DNA of 64,000 nucleotides from an uncultured Flavobacteriales bacterium (GTDB lineage: Bacteria; Bacteroidota; Bacteroidia; Flavobacteriales; Flavobacteriaceae), in assembly GCA_913058295.1 (NCBI GenBank), contig CAJXRD010000001.1, positions 124,001 through 188,000 on the forward strand. Direction: 5' to 3'. Below, piece after piece: positions 8,337 through 17,307 of the stretch. Each line of letters opens with the position of its first letter. The first letter of the stretch is position 1. The translations under genes were made by a program, and so were the position numbers. The notes beneath the pieces are model-generated. The model saw only the letters and a list, made by a program, of their open reading frames with translations. It ran no database searches and had not been told where the DNA came from.

Positions 8337-9776
8337 TTAATTTTTTATCAACCTATAAGAGTTGTTATTAGAGGTTAAAAGATACATTCCCGATTGAACT
8401 GCCGAAAGATTTAACACCGTCTGTTCGCCAGTTAATTTTCCTGTTTGAATTACTTTCCCAGTAATGTCTGTTATTTGGTAAGGGGTTTCAGATATAATGT
8501 AATCATGATTTATATTAAAGAATCCATTGGAAGGGTTGGGATAAATAGAAAAATTTTCTAACGGATGATCTTCAATTCCTAATGGGTCATTGTGAAATTG
8601 TTGCAGTATAATATCCACAGGCCAATCATACCAAATATTGCTCCCCGCGATTAATATTTTCCCGCTATTTAAAAGCAGAACATTTGCAGGTCCCATTATA
8701 TAATTACTCCCTGCGGTAATAAAACTTGGGTCTATAGAGCCATCTGCAAACAATCGACTTAAGTAAATTTCTTGCCCCCCTTCCCAATCATAATATCTTG
8801 AAGCATGTAAAATTCTTTGATTTTCTTGAATTATTTCGCCAATATAGCCCTGCAAATATCCATCAAATCCAAAACTAAGATCAATGGACCCATTGGGGTG
8901 AAATTTAATGGTTGTTCGGGTATAGGTTTCAGAAATCACATCCCAATATTGACATCGAGCCAAAGTGTCTCCATTGGCAAAAACTAAAGGGGAACAAGTA
9001 AATAATTCTTCTACGGGTACTGTTATAATACCACTAGTTCCATAGCTGGGATCTATATTTCCCCCTTCATTGAATTTAACCATTATATTAGTAATGACAC
9101 CAGTATTTATTATTTTAATTCCAATAATAAAGCTGCCATCTTCCATTAATTGTATATTGTATTTAGGATAATATGACTCATCACCAAAAGCATAACTTAT
9201 TGTTCCGTCATTCCCAAAATCAACATCAATATCACCATTTTGCAGAAATCGTTTTAAAATAAAATTTTCATTACTATCGAAACCACATAGCAAAATTTTA
9301 TCTTCTTGAGTTAATACAAATGCTCTTTTTGTTTCTCCATCTATTAAAGGAGATAAATAGCCTTCATCACCAAAAGAACTATCAATAGAACCATCGGGTA
9401 AGTATCTAATAATAGTATAATCATCACTATCTCCTTTTCCTAGAATAATTTTTTCATCCTCTTGAATGGATACTTGATCAATTATTCCATAATCAGTTTC
9501 ATTTAATAAAACACCATTGTCTCCAAAGGAAGTATCCATGGTTCCATCTTCTAAATAAGCGATTATAAAATCTTGATATACGCTACTGACTGTTAGTCCG
9601 GCAACAACTATTCTTCCACTAGGAGCTTGATCTACAGCATATGCATTGTCTTCATCATCATTTATATCAGTAATGACAATTCCATTATCCCCAAAAGACA
9701 AATCGGGGATTCCGTCTTGAGCAAATCCAATAAATGGCAATAATAAAAAGATTAAAATTAGAGTGTTTTGTTTCAT
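8337..9776 (-). CDS. Type IX-secreted delta-60 repeat protein, copy 1
   Basis: This paralogue of the downstream gene is 479 residues when started at 9776, which gives a clean signal peptide (MKQNTLILIFLLLPFIGFAQ). A start at 9800 is possible but adds eight residues (MTLIKSIV) before it. It has the same design: LSFGDNGIV-type delta-60 repeats through about residue 370, then the linker DPLGIEDHPLENFSIYPNPS and a type A sorting domain ending SYRLIKN. It is the upstream member of a two-gene unit with 3-base spacing. It is likely surface-attached; function beyond that is unknown. Confidence 0.9.
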   Translation of the reverse strand: MKQNTLILIFLLLPFIGFAQDGIPDLSFGDNGIVITDINDDEDNAYAVDQAPSGRIVVAGLTVSSVYQDFIIAYLEDGTMDTSFGDNGVLLNETDYGIIDQVSIQEDEKIILGKGDSDDYTIIRYLPDGSIDSSFGDEGYLSPLIDGETKRAFVLTQEDKILLCGFDSNENFILKRFLQNGDIDVDFGNDGTISYAFGDESYYPKYNIQLMEDGSFIIGIKIINTGVITNIMVKFNEGGNIDPSYGTSGIITVPVEELFTCSPLVFANGDTLARCQYWDVISETYTRTTIKFHPNGSIDLSFGFDGYLQGYIGEIIQENQRILHASRYYDWEGGQEIYLSRLFADGSIDPSFITAGSNYIMGPANVLLLNSGKILIAGSNIWYDWPVDIILQQFHNDPLGIEDHPLENFSIYPNPSNGFFNINHDYIISETPYQITDITGKVIQTGKLTGEQTVLNLSAVQSGMYLLTSNNNSYRLIKN

Positions 9777-10010
9777 AACAATAGATTTAATTAAAGTCAA
9801 AAAAATAAAACGGGGAGAGTTTTAATGGAGTTATTACATTGTATTAATCCAACTTAAAGGTACTGTTTTTTTATTTAATCATTAAAACTGAAAACCTTTA
9901 TAAATATTCTTTTTACCTTTACTCTTACTTCCCAAAACAATAAATAGGATTCACATATTCCATTAAATTTAATTGGATTTTGAATTGTGTTTTATAATTT
10001 GCTAGAACTT

Positions 10011-11702
10011 ATGCGCTGGACATTAAAACCCATACCAGATAATGAAAAAGTAGATCAGCTTTCTAAAGAGCTCCAAGTAGACCCTTCTATTGCTTCATTA
10101 TTGGCGCAACGAGGTATCGAAACTTATGAAGCTTCTAAAAACTTTTTTCGTCCCGACATCAACGATTTACACGATCCTTTTTTAATGAAGGATATGGACA
10201 AGGCTGTAGAAAGAATTGAAACTGCTATTTCCAACAAAGAAAATATATTGGTGTATGGCGATTACGATGTGGATGGCACTACCAGTGTAGCTTTATTGTC
10301 TTCCTATTTATTAACTTATTATCCAAATGTGGCAACCTATATTCCAGATCGATATGGAGAAGGCTATGGGATTTCTTATAAAGGAATTGACTTTGCAGAA
10401 GACAATGGCTTTTCCTTAATTATTGCATTAGATTGTGGAATTAAAGCAATAGATAAGGTGAAATATGCTTCAGAAAAAGAAATCGATTTTATTATCTGTG
10501 ATCATCACCGACCAGGAAAAGAAATACCAAAAGCTAGAGCAGTTTTAGACCCTAAGCGGGAAGATTGCGAATATCCTTTTAAAGAATTATGCGGCTGTGG
10601 TGTTGGATTTAAATTAATTCAAGCTCTTTCAGAAAAAAGAGGACTAGAAATTAATGATTTACTATTATACTTGGATTTAGTAGCCACTGCGATTGGAGCG
10701 GATATAGTTCCTATTACTGGGGAAAACAGAATTCTGGCCTATCACGGACTACAGGTAATAAACAAAAATCCTCGTCCAGGTTTTAAAGCAATCCTACAAC
10801 AAGTACAAAAAGAAACCTTAACCATTACCGATGTGGTATTTATTATTGCACCAAGGATCAATGCAGCTGGAAGAATGAAACACGGAAATCATGCAGTAAC
10901 CTTATTAAGTGAAACCGATGACAATTTAGCTGCTGAATATGCCGCTGAAATAGACCAATATAATTCTGATAGGCGTGAAACAGACAAACGAATTACTAAA
11001 GAAGCTTTGGCTCAAATTGAAGAACAAAAAGAACAGGAAGGGTTTACTACTGTTGTTTACCGTGAAACTTGGCATAAAGGTGTTATTGGTATTGTGGCTT
11101 CTAGACTAATAGAAACCTATTATCGCCCTACTCTTGTATTTACTAAAAGTGGAGATAGATTGGCAGCTTCAGCTAGATCTGTTAAAGGATTTGATGTTTA
11201 TAATGCTTTGGAAGGATGTTCTGAATTTATAGAACAGTTTGGAGGACATAAATATGCAGCGGGCCTAACCCTTTTAGAAGAAAACTATGAAGGCTTTAAA
11301 GCACAATTTGAAAAAGTAGTTTCTGAAACTATTGACCCAAAATTATTAATCCCAGAAGTGACTATCGATACACAGATTAATTTTAGAGACATCAGTCCAA
11401 AATTTTACAGAATATTAAGTCAGTTTGCGCCATTTGGCCCTGGGAATATGACTCCCGTTTTTATGACGGAAGACTTACAAGATACAGGATATGGTAAATG
11501 TGTTGGAGAGGATAAAAACCACTTAAGAGTTACCGTTACTCAAAATGGAATTGGGAAACTTGTAGGGATTGGTTTTGGTTTAGGAGACAAGATAGATTTA
11601 ATTAAGAATCAGAAATACTTTAAAGCAGCTTATACTTTAGACGAAAACCATTGGAAAGGAACAGTAAGTTTACAAATAAAACTGAAGGACCTAAAAGAAT
11701 AG
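10011..11702 (+). CDS. recJ: Single-stranded-DNA-specific exonuclease RecJ
   Basis: RecJ degrades single-stranded DNA 5' to 3' in recombination and mismatch repair. From ATG 10011 the protein has 563 residues and begins MRWTLKPIPDN, matching the family; an in-frame start at 9987 would add eight atypical residues. The DHH phosphoesterase motifs are present: GDYDVDGTTS at 83-92, LDCGIK near 141, CDHH at 163-166, and GCGVGFK. DHHA1 motif GGHKYAAG and the C-terminal OB-like domain follow. A catalytically complete enzyme is expected. Confidence 0.97.
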   Translation: MRWTLKPIPDNEKVDQLSKELQVDPSIASLLAQRGIETYEASKNFFRPDINDLHDPFLMKDMDKAVERIETAISNKENILVYGDYDVDGTTSVALLSSYLLTYYPNVATYIPDRYGEGYGISYKGIDFAEDNGFSLIIALDCGIKAIDKVKYASEKEIDFIICDHHRPGKEIPKARAVLDPKREDCEYPFKELCGCGVGFKLIQALSEKRGLEINDLLLYLDLVATAIGADIVPITGENRILAYHGLQVINKNPRPGFKAILQQVQKETLTITDVVFIIAPRINAAGRMKHGNHAVTLLSETDDNLAAEYAAEIDQYNSDRRETDKRITKEALAQIEEQKEQEGFTTVVYRETWHKGVIGIVASRLIETYYRPTLVFTKSGDRLAASARSVKGFDVYNALEGCSEFIEQFGGHKYAAGLTLLEENYEGFKAQFEKVVSETIDPKLLIPEVTIDTQINFRDISPKFYRILSQFAPFGPGNMTPVFMTEDLQDTGYGKCVGEDKNHLRVTVTQNGIGKLVGIGFGLGDKIDLIKNQKYFKAAYTLDENHWKGTVSLQIKLKDLKE

Positions 11703-11713
11703 AAATAGTCATG

Positions 11714-11721
11714 TAAATTTG
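11714..11721 (+). promoter_or_regulatory. Candidate promoter -7 box for the MFS gene
   Basis: TAAATTTG matches TAnnTTTG and lies 25 bases before the MFS start codon, in the 44-base gap after recJ. No upstream TTTG box is clear, so readthrough from recJ is equally possible. Confidence 0.4.
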
Positions 11722-11746
11722 CGTTTTAATATTCTAGCTAAGATTT

Positions 11747-13015
11747 ATGAGTAAAAAAGACCCCTATGCTGCTTTACGATATAAAGAATTCAACATTTTT
11801 TTATTGGTTCGCTTTGCCTTAGTTTTTGCCTGGTCTATGCAGTTTATCATAATAGAATGGGAAGTTTATAGCATTACTAAAAACCCACTTTCCTTAGGAA
11901 TTATTGGTTTAATGGAAGTGATTCCAGCAGTTTCCATGGCTTTATTTGCAGGTCATATTGTAGATCAAAAAGAAAAAAAAGGTTTGCTGATTAAATGTAT
12001 AATTGGATTTACTATTATTAGCACAGGTCTGTTTTTACTTACTTGGCCAGAGACAGCTGGCCATATCTCATCAAATTATATTTTATACGGCATATACTTT
12101 ATGGTGTTCTTAGGAGGAATTGTAAGAGCTTTTATCGGACCAACTGTCTTCTCTTTAATCGCATTGATTGTTCCTAAAAAAGTGTATCCAAACGCTGCGA
12201 CTTGGAGCAGTTCAACTTGGCAAATGGCAGCGGTTTTAGGACCCGCTTTGGCTGGATTTTCAATTCATTGGATAGGAGTACATTGGTCAATGTGTCTAAT
12301 TGTTGGTTTTTCATTTGTGGCTTTAATAGGTTTACTAAAAATTTCAAAAAAACCAATTTTAAACCCAAAGATCGGAGAGCCAGTAATGCAAAGTTTAAAA
12401 GAAGGAGTAAAGTTTGTATTCCAATCAAAGGCTATTTTAGGCGCAATAACCTTAGATATGATAGCGGTACTTTTTGGAGGGGCTATTGCTTTATTACCCA
12501 TATATGCACAGGATATTTTGAATGTAGGATCGGAAGGGTTTGGTATATTAAGAGCTGCTCCTGCAATTGGAGCTTTTATTACCATGTTAATTACAGCCTA
12601 TATTCCGCTTAGTAAAAATGCAGGAATGAAACTGCTAGTGGCAATATTTGGTTTTGGAGTTTGCATCATTGTTTTTGGATTCTCCACCATATTTTGGGTT
12701 TCGGTTCTTGCTTTATTTTTTAGTGGAGTGTTCGATGGAATATCAATGGTAATTCGTCAAACCATATTACAACTTAAAACACCAGACCATATGAGAGGTC
12801 GTGTAGCTTCTGTTAATTCTATGTTTGTTGGCTCATCCAACGAGTTAGGAGCTTTTGAAAGTGGTATCACTGCAAAATTAATGGGGACTGTAACTGCAGT
12901 TGTTTTTGGTGGAACAATGACAGTTGTAACAGTTTTAATTAAGGGAATTAGTTCTCCTTCGTTTCGAAAACTAGATCTTCGGAAAGATTTGGAAGCACAT
13001 GAAAATGAAATTTAA
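11747..13015 (+). CDS. MFS transporter
   Basis: This 422-residue inner-membrane protein has about 12 hydrophobic segments and an MFS motif A-like loop between TM2 and TM3 (GHIVDQKEKKG). It resembles the Bacteroidota group often annotated as enterobactin exporter (EntS)-like or TetV/MefA-type efflux MFS. The PDHMRGRVASVNSMF segment in the last third is characteristic of that group. It probably exports a small molecule by proton antiport, but the substrate is not evident. Its stop codon shares TTAA with the convergent lpxH. Confidence 0.88.
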   Translation: MSKKDPYAALRYKEFNIFLLVRFALVFAWSMQFIIIEWEVYSITKNPLSLGIIGLMEVIPAVSMALFAGHIVDQKEKKGLLIKCIIGFTIISTGLFLLTWPETAGHISSNYILYGIYFMVFLGGIVRAFIGPTVFSLIALIVPKKVYPNAATWSSSTWQMAAVLGPALAGFSIHWIGVHWSMCLIVGFSFVALIGLLKISKKPILNPKIGEPVMQSLKEGVKFVFQSKAILGAITLDMIAVLFGGAIALLPIYAQDILNVGSEGFGILRAAPAIGAFITMLITAYIPLSKNAGMKLLVAIFGFGVCIIVFGFSTIFWVSVLALFFSGVFDGISMVIRQTILQLKTPDHMRGRVASVNSMFVGSSNELGAFESGITAKLMGTVTAVVFGGTMTVVTVLIKGISSPSFRKLDLRKDLEAHENEI

Positions 13016-13764
13016 TAGGTTTTCAGTTCAAACTGCTCTCCATCAAAAACACCATAAGTATAATGGTTTATCCAATCTCCAAGATTAAAATAGGTCGAAT
13101 TTTCAGCAACTTTAATTTCCATAGGCAAATGGCGATGACCAAAAATAAAATAATCGTAGTGTTTGGTTTCTAATTTCCTTTTGGCATATAGTGCAAGCCA
13201 TTCTTGTTCTTCTCCTAAAAATGCCTTGTCTTCATCCCCAGAAATCAATTTATTTTTAACTGATAAATGTTGTGCTAAACGCATTCCTATGTCTGGATGT
13301 AACCATCGATAAAGCCATTTCGAAAAAGGATTTATAAACACTTTTTTCATTCGTTTATATCCTTTATCATTAGGTCCTTTACCGTCTCCATGGCCTATTA
13401 AAAAAGTTTTATTATTTATCGTAAATTCTTTGGAATCTCTATAAGTAGGGATGTTGAGTTCTTTTTCGAAATAATCATTCATCCATAAATCGTGATTCCC
13501 AACAAAAAAATAAATTGGAATTCCAGAATCGGTTATCTCCGCAAGTTTACCTAAAACTCGAACGAACCCTTTAGGAACAACAGTTTTATATTCAAACCAA
13601 AAATCGAATAAATCTCCTAATAAAAATATTGCAGCGGCATCAACTTTCACTTCATCAAGCCATTGTATAAACTTTTTTTCCCTTGGGAGACTTTCCTCAT
13701 GGGTAGGAGCTCCTAAATGATTATCGCTTGAGAAATAAATTTTTTTTCCTGGTGGAATTTGCAT
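13012..13764 (-). CDS. lpxH: UDP-2,3-diacylglucosamine diphosphatase
   Basis: LpxH hydrolyses UDP-2,3-diacylglucosamine to lipid X in lipid A synthesis at the cytoplasmic face of the inner membrane. The 250-residue calcineurin-like metallophosphoesterase has all metal-binding blocks: SDNHLGAP near residue 15, GDLFDFWFEYK near 50, VGNHDLWM near 90, GHGDG near 125, and the late GHRHLP near 208. The length is typical for Bacteroidota LpxH, which carries an insertion cap over the active site. The gene appears monocistronic. Confidence 0.93.
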   Translation of the reverse strand: MQIPPGKKIYFSSDNHLGAPTHEESLPREKKFIQWLDEVKVDAAAIFLLGDLFDFWFEYKTVVPKGFVRVLGKLAEITDSGIPIYFFVGNHDLWMNDYFEKELNIPTYRDSKEFTINNKTFLIGHGDGKGPNDKGYKRMKKVFINPFSKWLYRWLHPDIGMRLAQHLSVKNKLISGDEDKAFLGEEQEWLALYAKRKLETKHYDYFIFGHRHLPMEIKVAENSTYFNLGDWINHYTYGVFDGEQFELKTY

Positions 13765-13813
13765 GGGTTAAATATAGTAAAAAAGAGACTTTGTAAAAGT
13801 TTATGTTTCCGTT

Positions 13814-14263
13814 TTAGTTATCTGAAGCAAACCATTGCGCATAACTACTATCTGTTTCCTGAAGCTTTAAAGAATGTAATTTCACATGTGAGGGTAACTC
13901 TTTACTAATCGTCTGAGCAAAATCGATTATCATCATTTCGCTGGTAGGTTGGTAATCTACTAGTAATACACTGTGTCCACGATCTTTTAATTCTTTTGCC
14001 AATTCAATGTGAGGGGTATTCTTATTAAAAACGGTAGCGTGATCAAAAACATCAACGATTTTAGATTTTACAATTTTTTTAAGGTCAGTAAAATCGATTA
14101 CCATTCCAAATTTTACATGGTTGCTATCTGAAATAGGAGTCCCAATTACGGTAACATGTAATTTATAACTATGACCATGTACATTTCTGCATTTTCCGTC
14201 ATAACCATAAAGTGCGTGCCCTGTTTCAAAAGAAAATTGCTTGGTAATTCTAATCGTACTCAT
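13814..14263 (-). CDS. queD: 6-carboxy-5,6,7,8-tetrahydropterin synthase
   Basis: QueD converts dihydroneopterin triphosphate to 6-carboxytetrahydropterin, the second step of queuosine (7-deazaguanine) synthesis. The 149-residue protein has the zinc histidines H16, H29 and H31 (TGHALYGYDG...NVHGHSY) and the catalytic cysteine C25 in GKCRNVHGH. The catalytic ExD/His pattern at the C terminus (KLQETDSSYAQWF) is also present. A TATCTTTG box on the minus strand at 14281-14288 lies 18 bases before the start codon. Confidence 0.95.
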   Translation of the reverse strand: MSTIRITKQFSFETGHALYGYDGKCRNVHGHSYKLHVTVIGTPISDSNHVKFGMVIDFTDLKKIVKSKIVDVFDHATVFNKNTPHIELAKELKDRGHSVLLVDYQPTSEMMIIDFAQTISKELPSHVKLHSLKLQETDSSYAQWFASDN

Positions 14264-14280
14264 ACTTTTAATTTAGTTTG

Positions 14281-14288
14281 CAAAGATA
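14281..14288 (-). promoter_or_regulatory. Candidate promoter -7 box for queD
   Basis: The minus strand reads TATCTTTG, an exact TAnnTTTG match, in the 42-base gap between the upstream MATE gene and queD. No TTTG box is visible at standard spacing. Confidence 0.45.
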
Positions 14289-14305
14289 TGTTATTGATAG
14301 CACAC

Positions 14306-15661
14306 TTAAATTTCTTCAGAACGGTTATCTTTTTTTGCTAAAGGATAATATTTGTTTCTATATTTTATAATAAGTGCAATGGCTCTAAATCCAATCCAAA
14401 CTACTAAGGAAATCCAAATACCTTTTAATTTTAAATCGTAATAATTACAAATAAGTAATGTTGGTATAAAACCGAAAAGGGTGGATGAGATTAACACATT
14501 TCGCAAATATTTCATTTCGCCTAGCCCTTTAAATATGGCATCCAAAGTAAAACCTAGCGCATTAAAAGGTTGTGAAATAAGAACAATAAAAAACACGCCA
14601 TAAAAAGTAGTTAAAACCAAAGCGTCTTTATTAAATAATAGCCCTAATTGATTATAAAACAACACCCCTAATAAAATTAATAAAAAACTTACGATAAGGT
14701 TATAAGTGTTTACACGTTTGGTTAGTATCCATAGTTTTTTATATTTTTTAGCTCCTAATAATCTTCCACCTAAAATATTTCCAGCTGCACCATAACCATC
14801 GATAAAGAACGCTGAAAACAACCAAAGGTTGATAGCTATGGTATGTGCAGCAATATATTCTTTGCCCAGAGATGTTGCTTCCCTTACAGCCATTAGTAAA
14901 GCAATATTTAATGCAACCGATCTAATAAACAGGTTAAAACTCATGTTTACCAATCGGTTTATTTCGGGATGAATATTCTTTTTAATTTTTAAGGAAACGT
15001 CTGTTTTTACCATTAAAAAAACGAAAGCGAGAATGGCCATTACAAATTGAGCAAATAAACTAGCCCAAGCCGCTCCTTTTACGCCCATGGGCTCTATCAT
15101 TCCATCTATCCCATAAACTAAAGCTATATCAAGACCAATATTTATTAGCGCACCAAGAGCCGCAATAATCATTGGCCAAAAAGTATTTTGAAGCCCTCTA
15201 AAAATTCCAAAAACAGCAAAGGTAAAAAGGGTAAGCGGAAAGCCCCAAACCCGGATATAATAATAATCGATACTGTATTCTAATATTTTCCCCTCGGCAC
15301 GAAGGAAAACAAAAATTTCTTCAATAAAAAAGTAAGTGGAAAACAAGAGAATGAAACTCAAAATAACATTAAAAAGAATTGCCTGTGCTGGAAAACTTTT
15401 AAGGCTCTCATATTTTCCAGCGCCAAGATTTTGAGATACAATTGCCGAAATAGCACTTCTTGTTTGCGCTAAAATCCAAATAATTGTAGATAGAAATGTA
15501 CCTACAATACCTACTGCAGCAAGTGATTCTGTGCCAAACTCTGCAATATTTCCAACAACTGCAGCATCGGTGGAAGACAATACAGGTTCTGCAATTCCTG
15601 CAATTATAGCTGGCAATGCAAGTTGTTGTATGCGTTTAAATGAAATGTCTATTTTTTGCAT
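14306..15661 (-). CDS. MATE family efflux transporter
   Basis: This 451-residue inner-membrane protein has 12 predicted helices in two related halves, the MATE pattern for sodium- or proton-driven drug and metabolite export. Family motifs include PAIIAGIAEPVLSSTDAAVVG at the N terminus (split as helix 1) and AAHTIAINLWLF in the second half. It belongs to the DinF-like branch of the family in my reading. Its start overlaps the end of the upstream GNAT gene by 13 bases, so the two are cotranscribed and probably translationally coupled. Substrate unknown. Confidence 0.92.
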   Translation of the reverse strand: MQKIDISFKRIQQLALPAIIAGIAEPVLSSTDAAVVGNIAEFGTESLAAVGIVGTFLSTIIWILAQTRSAISAIVSQNLGAGKYESLKSFPAQAILFNVILSFILLFSTYFFIEEIFVFLRAEGKILEYSIDYYYIRVWGFPLTLFTFAVFGIFRGLQNTFWPMIIAALGALINIGLDIALVYGIDGMIEPMGVKGAAWASLFAQFVMAILAFVFLMVKTDVSLKIKKNIHPEINRLVNMSFNLFIRSVALNIALLMAVREATSLGKEYIAAHTIAINLWLFSAFFIDGYGAAGNILGGRLLGAKKYKKLWILTKRVNTYNLIVSFLLILLGVLFYNQLGLLFNKDALVLTTFYGVFFIVLISQPFNALGFTLDAIFKGLGEMKYLRNVLISSTLFGFIPTLLICNYYDLKLKGIWISLVVWIGFRAIALIIKYRNKYYPLAKKDNRSEEI

Positions 15662-16155
15662 AGCAACTCATAACAGTAAAATGGATCTTCACTTTGATTT
15701 GGAAAATAAATATTTCCTAATTTTTTATAACCTCGAAGTTCATAAAACCTTTGATTTCTTTGATTTTGACTAAAGGTATCCAAACGAATAGAACTATAGT
15801 CGTTTTCAGTTGCAAAGTTTTCTGCAAAATCCATAAGCTCTCGAGCTAAGCCTTTACCTTGAAAGTTTGGGTGAATCGCTAATCGATGAATGTAAAGGTT
15901 CTTTTTATTTGGAGTTAACCAATTTATTGTGAGGTATTCTTTATCTATTTTTGAAGTAATTGTGATACAACCTATCACGGTTTTTTCTGATATAAGAACA
16001 AATAACTCATTGCGTTTTAAATCATTATTAAAAGCATCTAAAGAAGGGTAGTTTTCGTTCCATTGAAATATTTTTTCTGATATCATTTGTTTCGCACAAG
16101 CTCTTGTTATGTTCAGGACTTCTTGTATTTCCTTTTTTTTTGCTTTACGAATCAT
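15649..16155 (-). CDS. GNAT family N-acetyltransferase
   Basis: The 168-residue protein has a GNAT fold with the acetyl-CoA pyrophosphate loop HPNFQGKGLARELMDFAE near residues 102-119, preceded by the beta-strand LYIHRLAI. Such enzymes acetylate amino groups on metabolites, antibiotics or proteins in the cytoplasm. It is the first gene of a two-gene unit with the MATE exporter, so modification followed by export of one compound is a possible but untested theme. The substrate is not predictable from the sequence. Confidence 0.9.
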   Translation of the reverse strand: MIRKAKKKEIQEVLNITRACAKQMISEKIFQWNENYPSLDAFNNDLKRNELFVLISEKTVIGCITITSKIDKEYLTINWLTPNKKNLYIHRLAIHPNFQGKGLARELMDFAENFATENDYSSIRLDTFSQNQRNQRFYELRGYKKLGNIYFPNQSEDPFYCYELLCKK

Positions 16156-16165
16156 TTATTCAATG

Positions 16166-16182
16166 TATTTTTGCCAAAGTTA
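16166..16182. promoter_or_regulatory. Closely spaced divergent promoter boxes (USP/GNAT)
   Basis: Within a 41-base gap between divergent start codons, the plus strand has TATTTTTG at 16166-16173 (with a TTTG 23 bases further upstream at 16139-16142, inside the GNAT gene), and the minus strand has TAACTTTG at 16175-16182. The two -7 boxes are one base apart, so polymerases could not occupy both sites together. Confidence 0.5.
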
Positions 16183-16196
16183 CAAATTTTGAAAAA

Positions 16197-16994
16197 ATGA
16201 AAAACATACTTGTACCAATTGGTTCTACCGAAAATGGAATAAACAATTTAAAATATGCTGTAAACTTTGCTTCAATGAGTGGAGGAAAAGTTTATTTGAT
16301 TAATATTTATAAAGAATTTTCTAAAGTTGGGGGTCTTCCCAAAGTCAATCAATTAATAATTGAAGAAAACGAAAAGCAATTAAAGGAAGTTATAAGTGCT
16401 GTAAATACTATTGGAGTTGAGGTAATTGCAAAACCAATTAAAGGGAATCCATTTGAAGGAATAAAAAGAGTTTCCAAGCAATTTAATATTGACCTTATAG
16501 TTGTTTCTCCACAAAGTATCGAAATTAAAAACGAAGTTTACTTAGGAAACGTAACAGGTAAGATTGTAAAACAAACAGAAATTCCTTTGTTGATTGTACC
16601 TAAAGATTATTTATTTAGAAAATTTGATTCCATATTAGTGGCATTTAAAAATGGACATTTTGAAAAAGAAAATGTATTAGAGCCACTACATAATATGATC
16701 GCGTTATTTAAATCTAAGATCAATTTATTACAAGTTATTACTCCTGAAACCACAGAAGAAAATAAAAAAATTGATCAAGAATTATTGACCATTAAAAGTA
16801 CTTTAACTACTACAGAAAATGCGACTACTTTTCAAGGAGTATTAGAGCATTTTCAATCTCATAACCCAGATATGTTGTGTGTAATAAGAAGAAAAAGAGG
16901 CTTCTTTAAAAAGTTATGGGAAAAGAACATTGTACTAAAACGAGATTTTCATACAAGTAAACCCTTATTAATTTTAAGCGGCATTCAAAATTAA
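16197..16994 (+). CDS. Universal stress protein family protein
   Basis: From ATG 16197 the protein has 265 residues and begins MKNILVPIGSTENG, the classic first strand of a UspA domain. An in-frame start 31 codons upstream would overlap the GNAT gene and its promoter and is unlikely. The first half (to about 140) is a complete Usp domain, including IDLIVVSPQS and the partial nucleotide loop GNVTGKIVKQTEIPLLIVPK. The second half (about 145-265) is a degenerate second Usp domain. Cytoplasmic stress role, ligand unknown. Confidence 0.9.
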   Translation: MKNILVPIGSTENGINNLKYAVNFASMSGGKVYLINIYKEFSKVGGLPKVNQLIIEENEKQLKEVISAVNTIGVEVIAKPIKGNPFEGIKRVSKQFNIDLIVVSPQSIEIKNEVYLGNVTGKIVKQTEIPLLIVPKDYLFRKFDSILVAFKNGHFEKENVLEPLHNMIALFKSKINLLQVITPETTEENKKIDQELLTIKSTLTTTENATTFQGVLEHFQSHNPDMLCVIRRKRGFFKKLWEKNIVLKRDFHTSKPLLILSGIQN

Positions 16995-16996
16995 TA

Positions 16997-17070
16997 GGGG
17001 CATTAGCTCAGCTGGCTAGAGCGCTACGCTGGCAGCGTAGAAGTCATCGGTTCGACTCCGATATGCTCCA
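16997..17070 (+). tRNA. tRNA-Ala (anticodon GGC)
   Basis: The 74-base cloverleaf begins GGGGCATTAGCTCAGC. The acceptor stem GGGGCAT pairs with ATGCTCC (one G-T), the anticodon stem is CTACG/CGTAG with loop CTGGCAG, giving anticodon GGC at the centre, and the T arm is ATCGG-TTCGACT-CCGAT. The discriminator base is A at 17070, and CCA is not encoded. It begins two bases after the stop codon of the universal stress gene, so it may be transcribed with it. Confidence 0.97.
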
Positions 17071-17074
17071 CTAA

Positions 17075-17104
17075 AAAAGCAGTTATAAATTTATAACTGC
17101 TTTT
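17075..17104 (+). terminator. Terminator downstream of tRNA-Ala
   Basis: A perfect 30-base palindrome (AAAAGCAGTTATAAA and its complement) begins four bases after the tRNA. The stem ends in TTTT, and the A-rich left arm makes it usable from both strands, including for the small minus-strand gene that ends at 17152. Confidence 0.75.
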
Positions 17105-17151
17105 AAGTTTAGTTAGTCTGTTAGTTATTATAACAAATCGGATTATTGTCA

Positions 17152-17307
17152 CTATTTTTTTCTTTTAAAATAGAGCAATCCCGCTTTACTATAACGATGA
17201 ATATCAAAAACTTTTTTTACACCATCGGCATTTAAAAATTGAATAGTTTTCTGATTTGTAGCATTTACTTTTTTTACAATAATAGGGTTTTCAATAGTAA
17301 GTTCCAT
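17152..17307 (-). CDS. Small conserved-looking protein, 51 residues
   Basis: An ATG at 17307 opens a 51-codon frame ending at TAG 17152. It starts MELTIENPIIVKKVNATNQK and ends GLLYFKRKK. The protein is basic, without a signal peptide or membrane segment, and looks like one or two beta hairpins followed by a positively charged tail. I do not recognise a family. Support for it being real is its clean frame, a composition like its neighbours, a terminator-like palindrome just beyond its stop and lack of any other gene in this stretch. It could be a short transcriptional or RNA-binding accessory protein, but that is a guess. Confidence 0.5.
   Translation of the reverse strand: MELTIENPIIVKKVNATNQKTIQFLNADGVKKVFDIHRYSKAGLLYFKRKK

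Noticed and set aside
12174-12612. Overlapping frames on both strands inside the MFS gene
   Set aside because: The MFS frame has continuous membrane helices and family motifs; the others are shadows.
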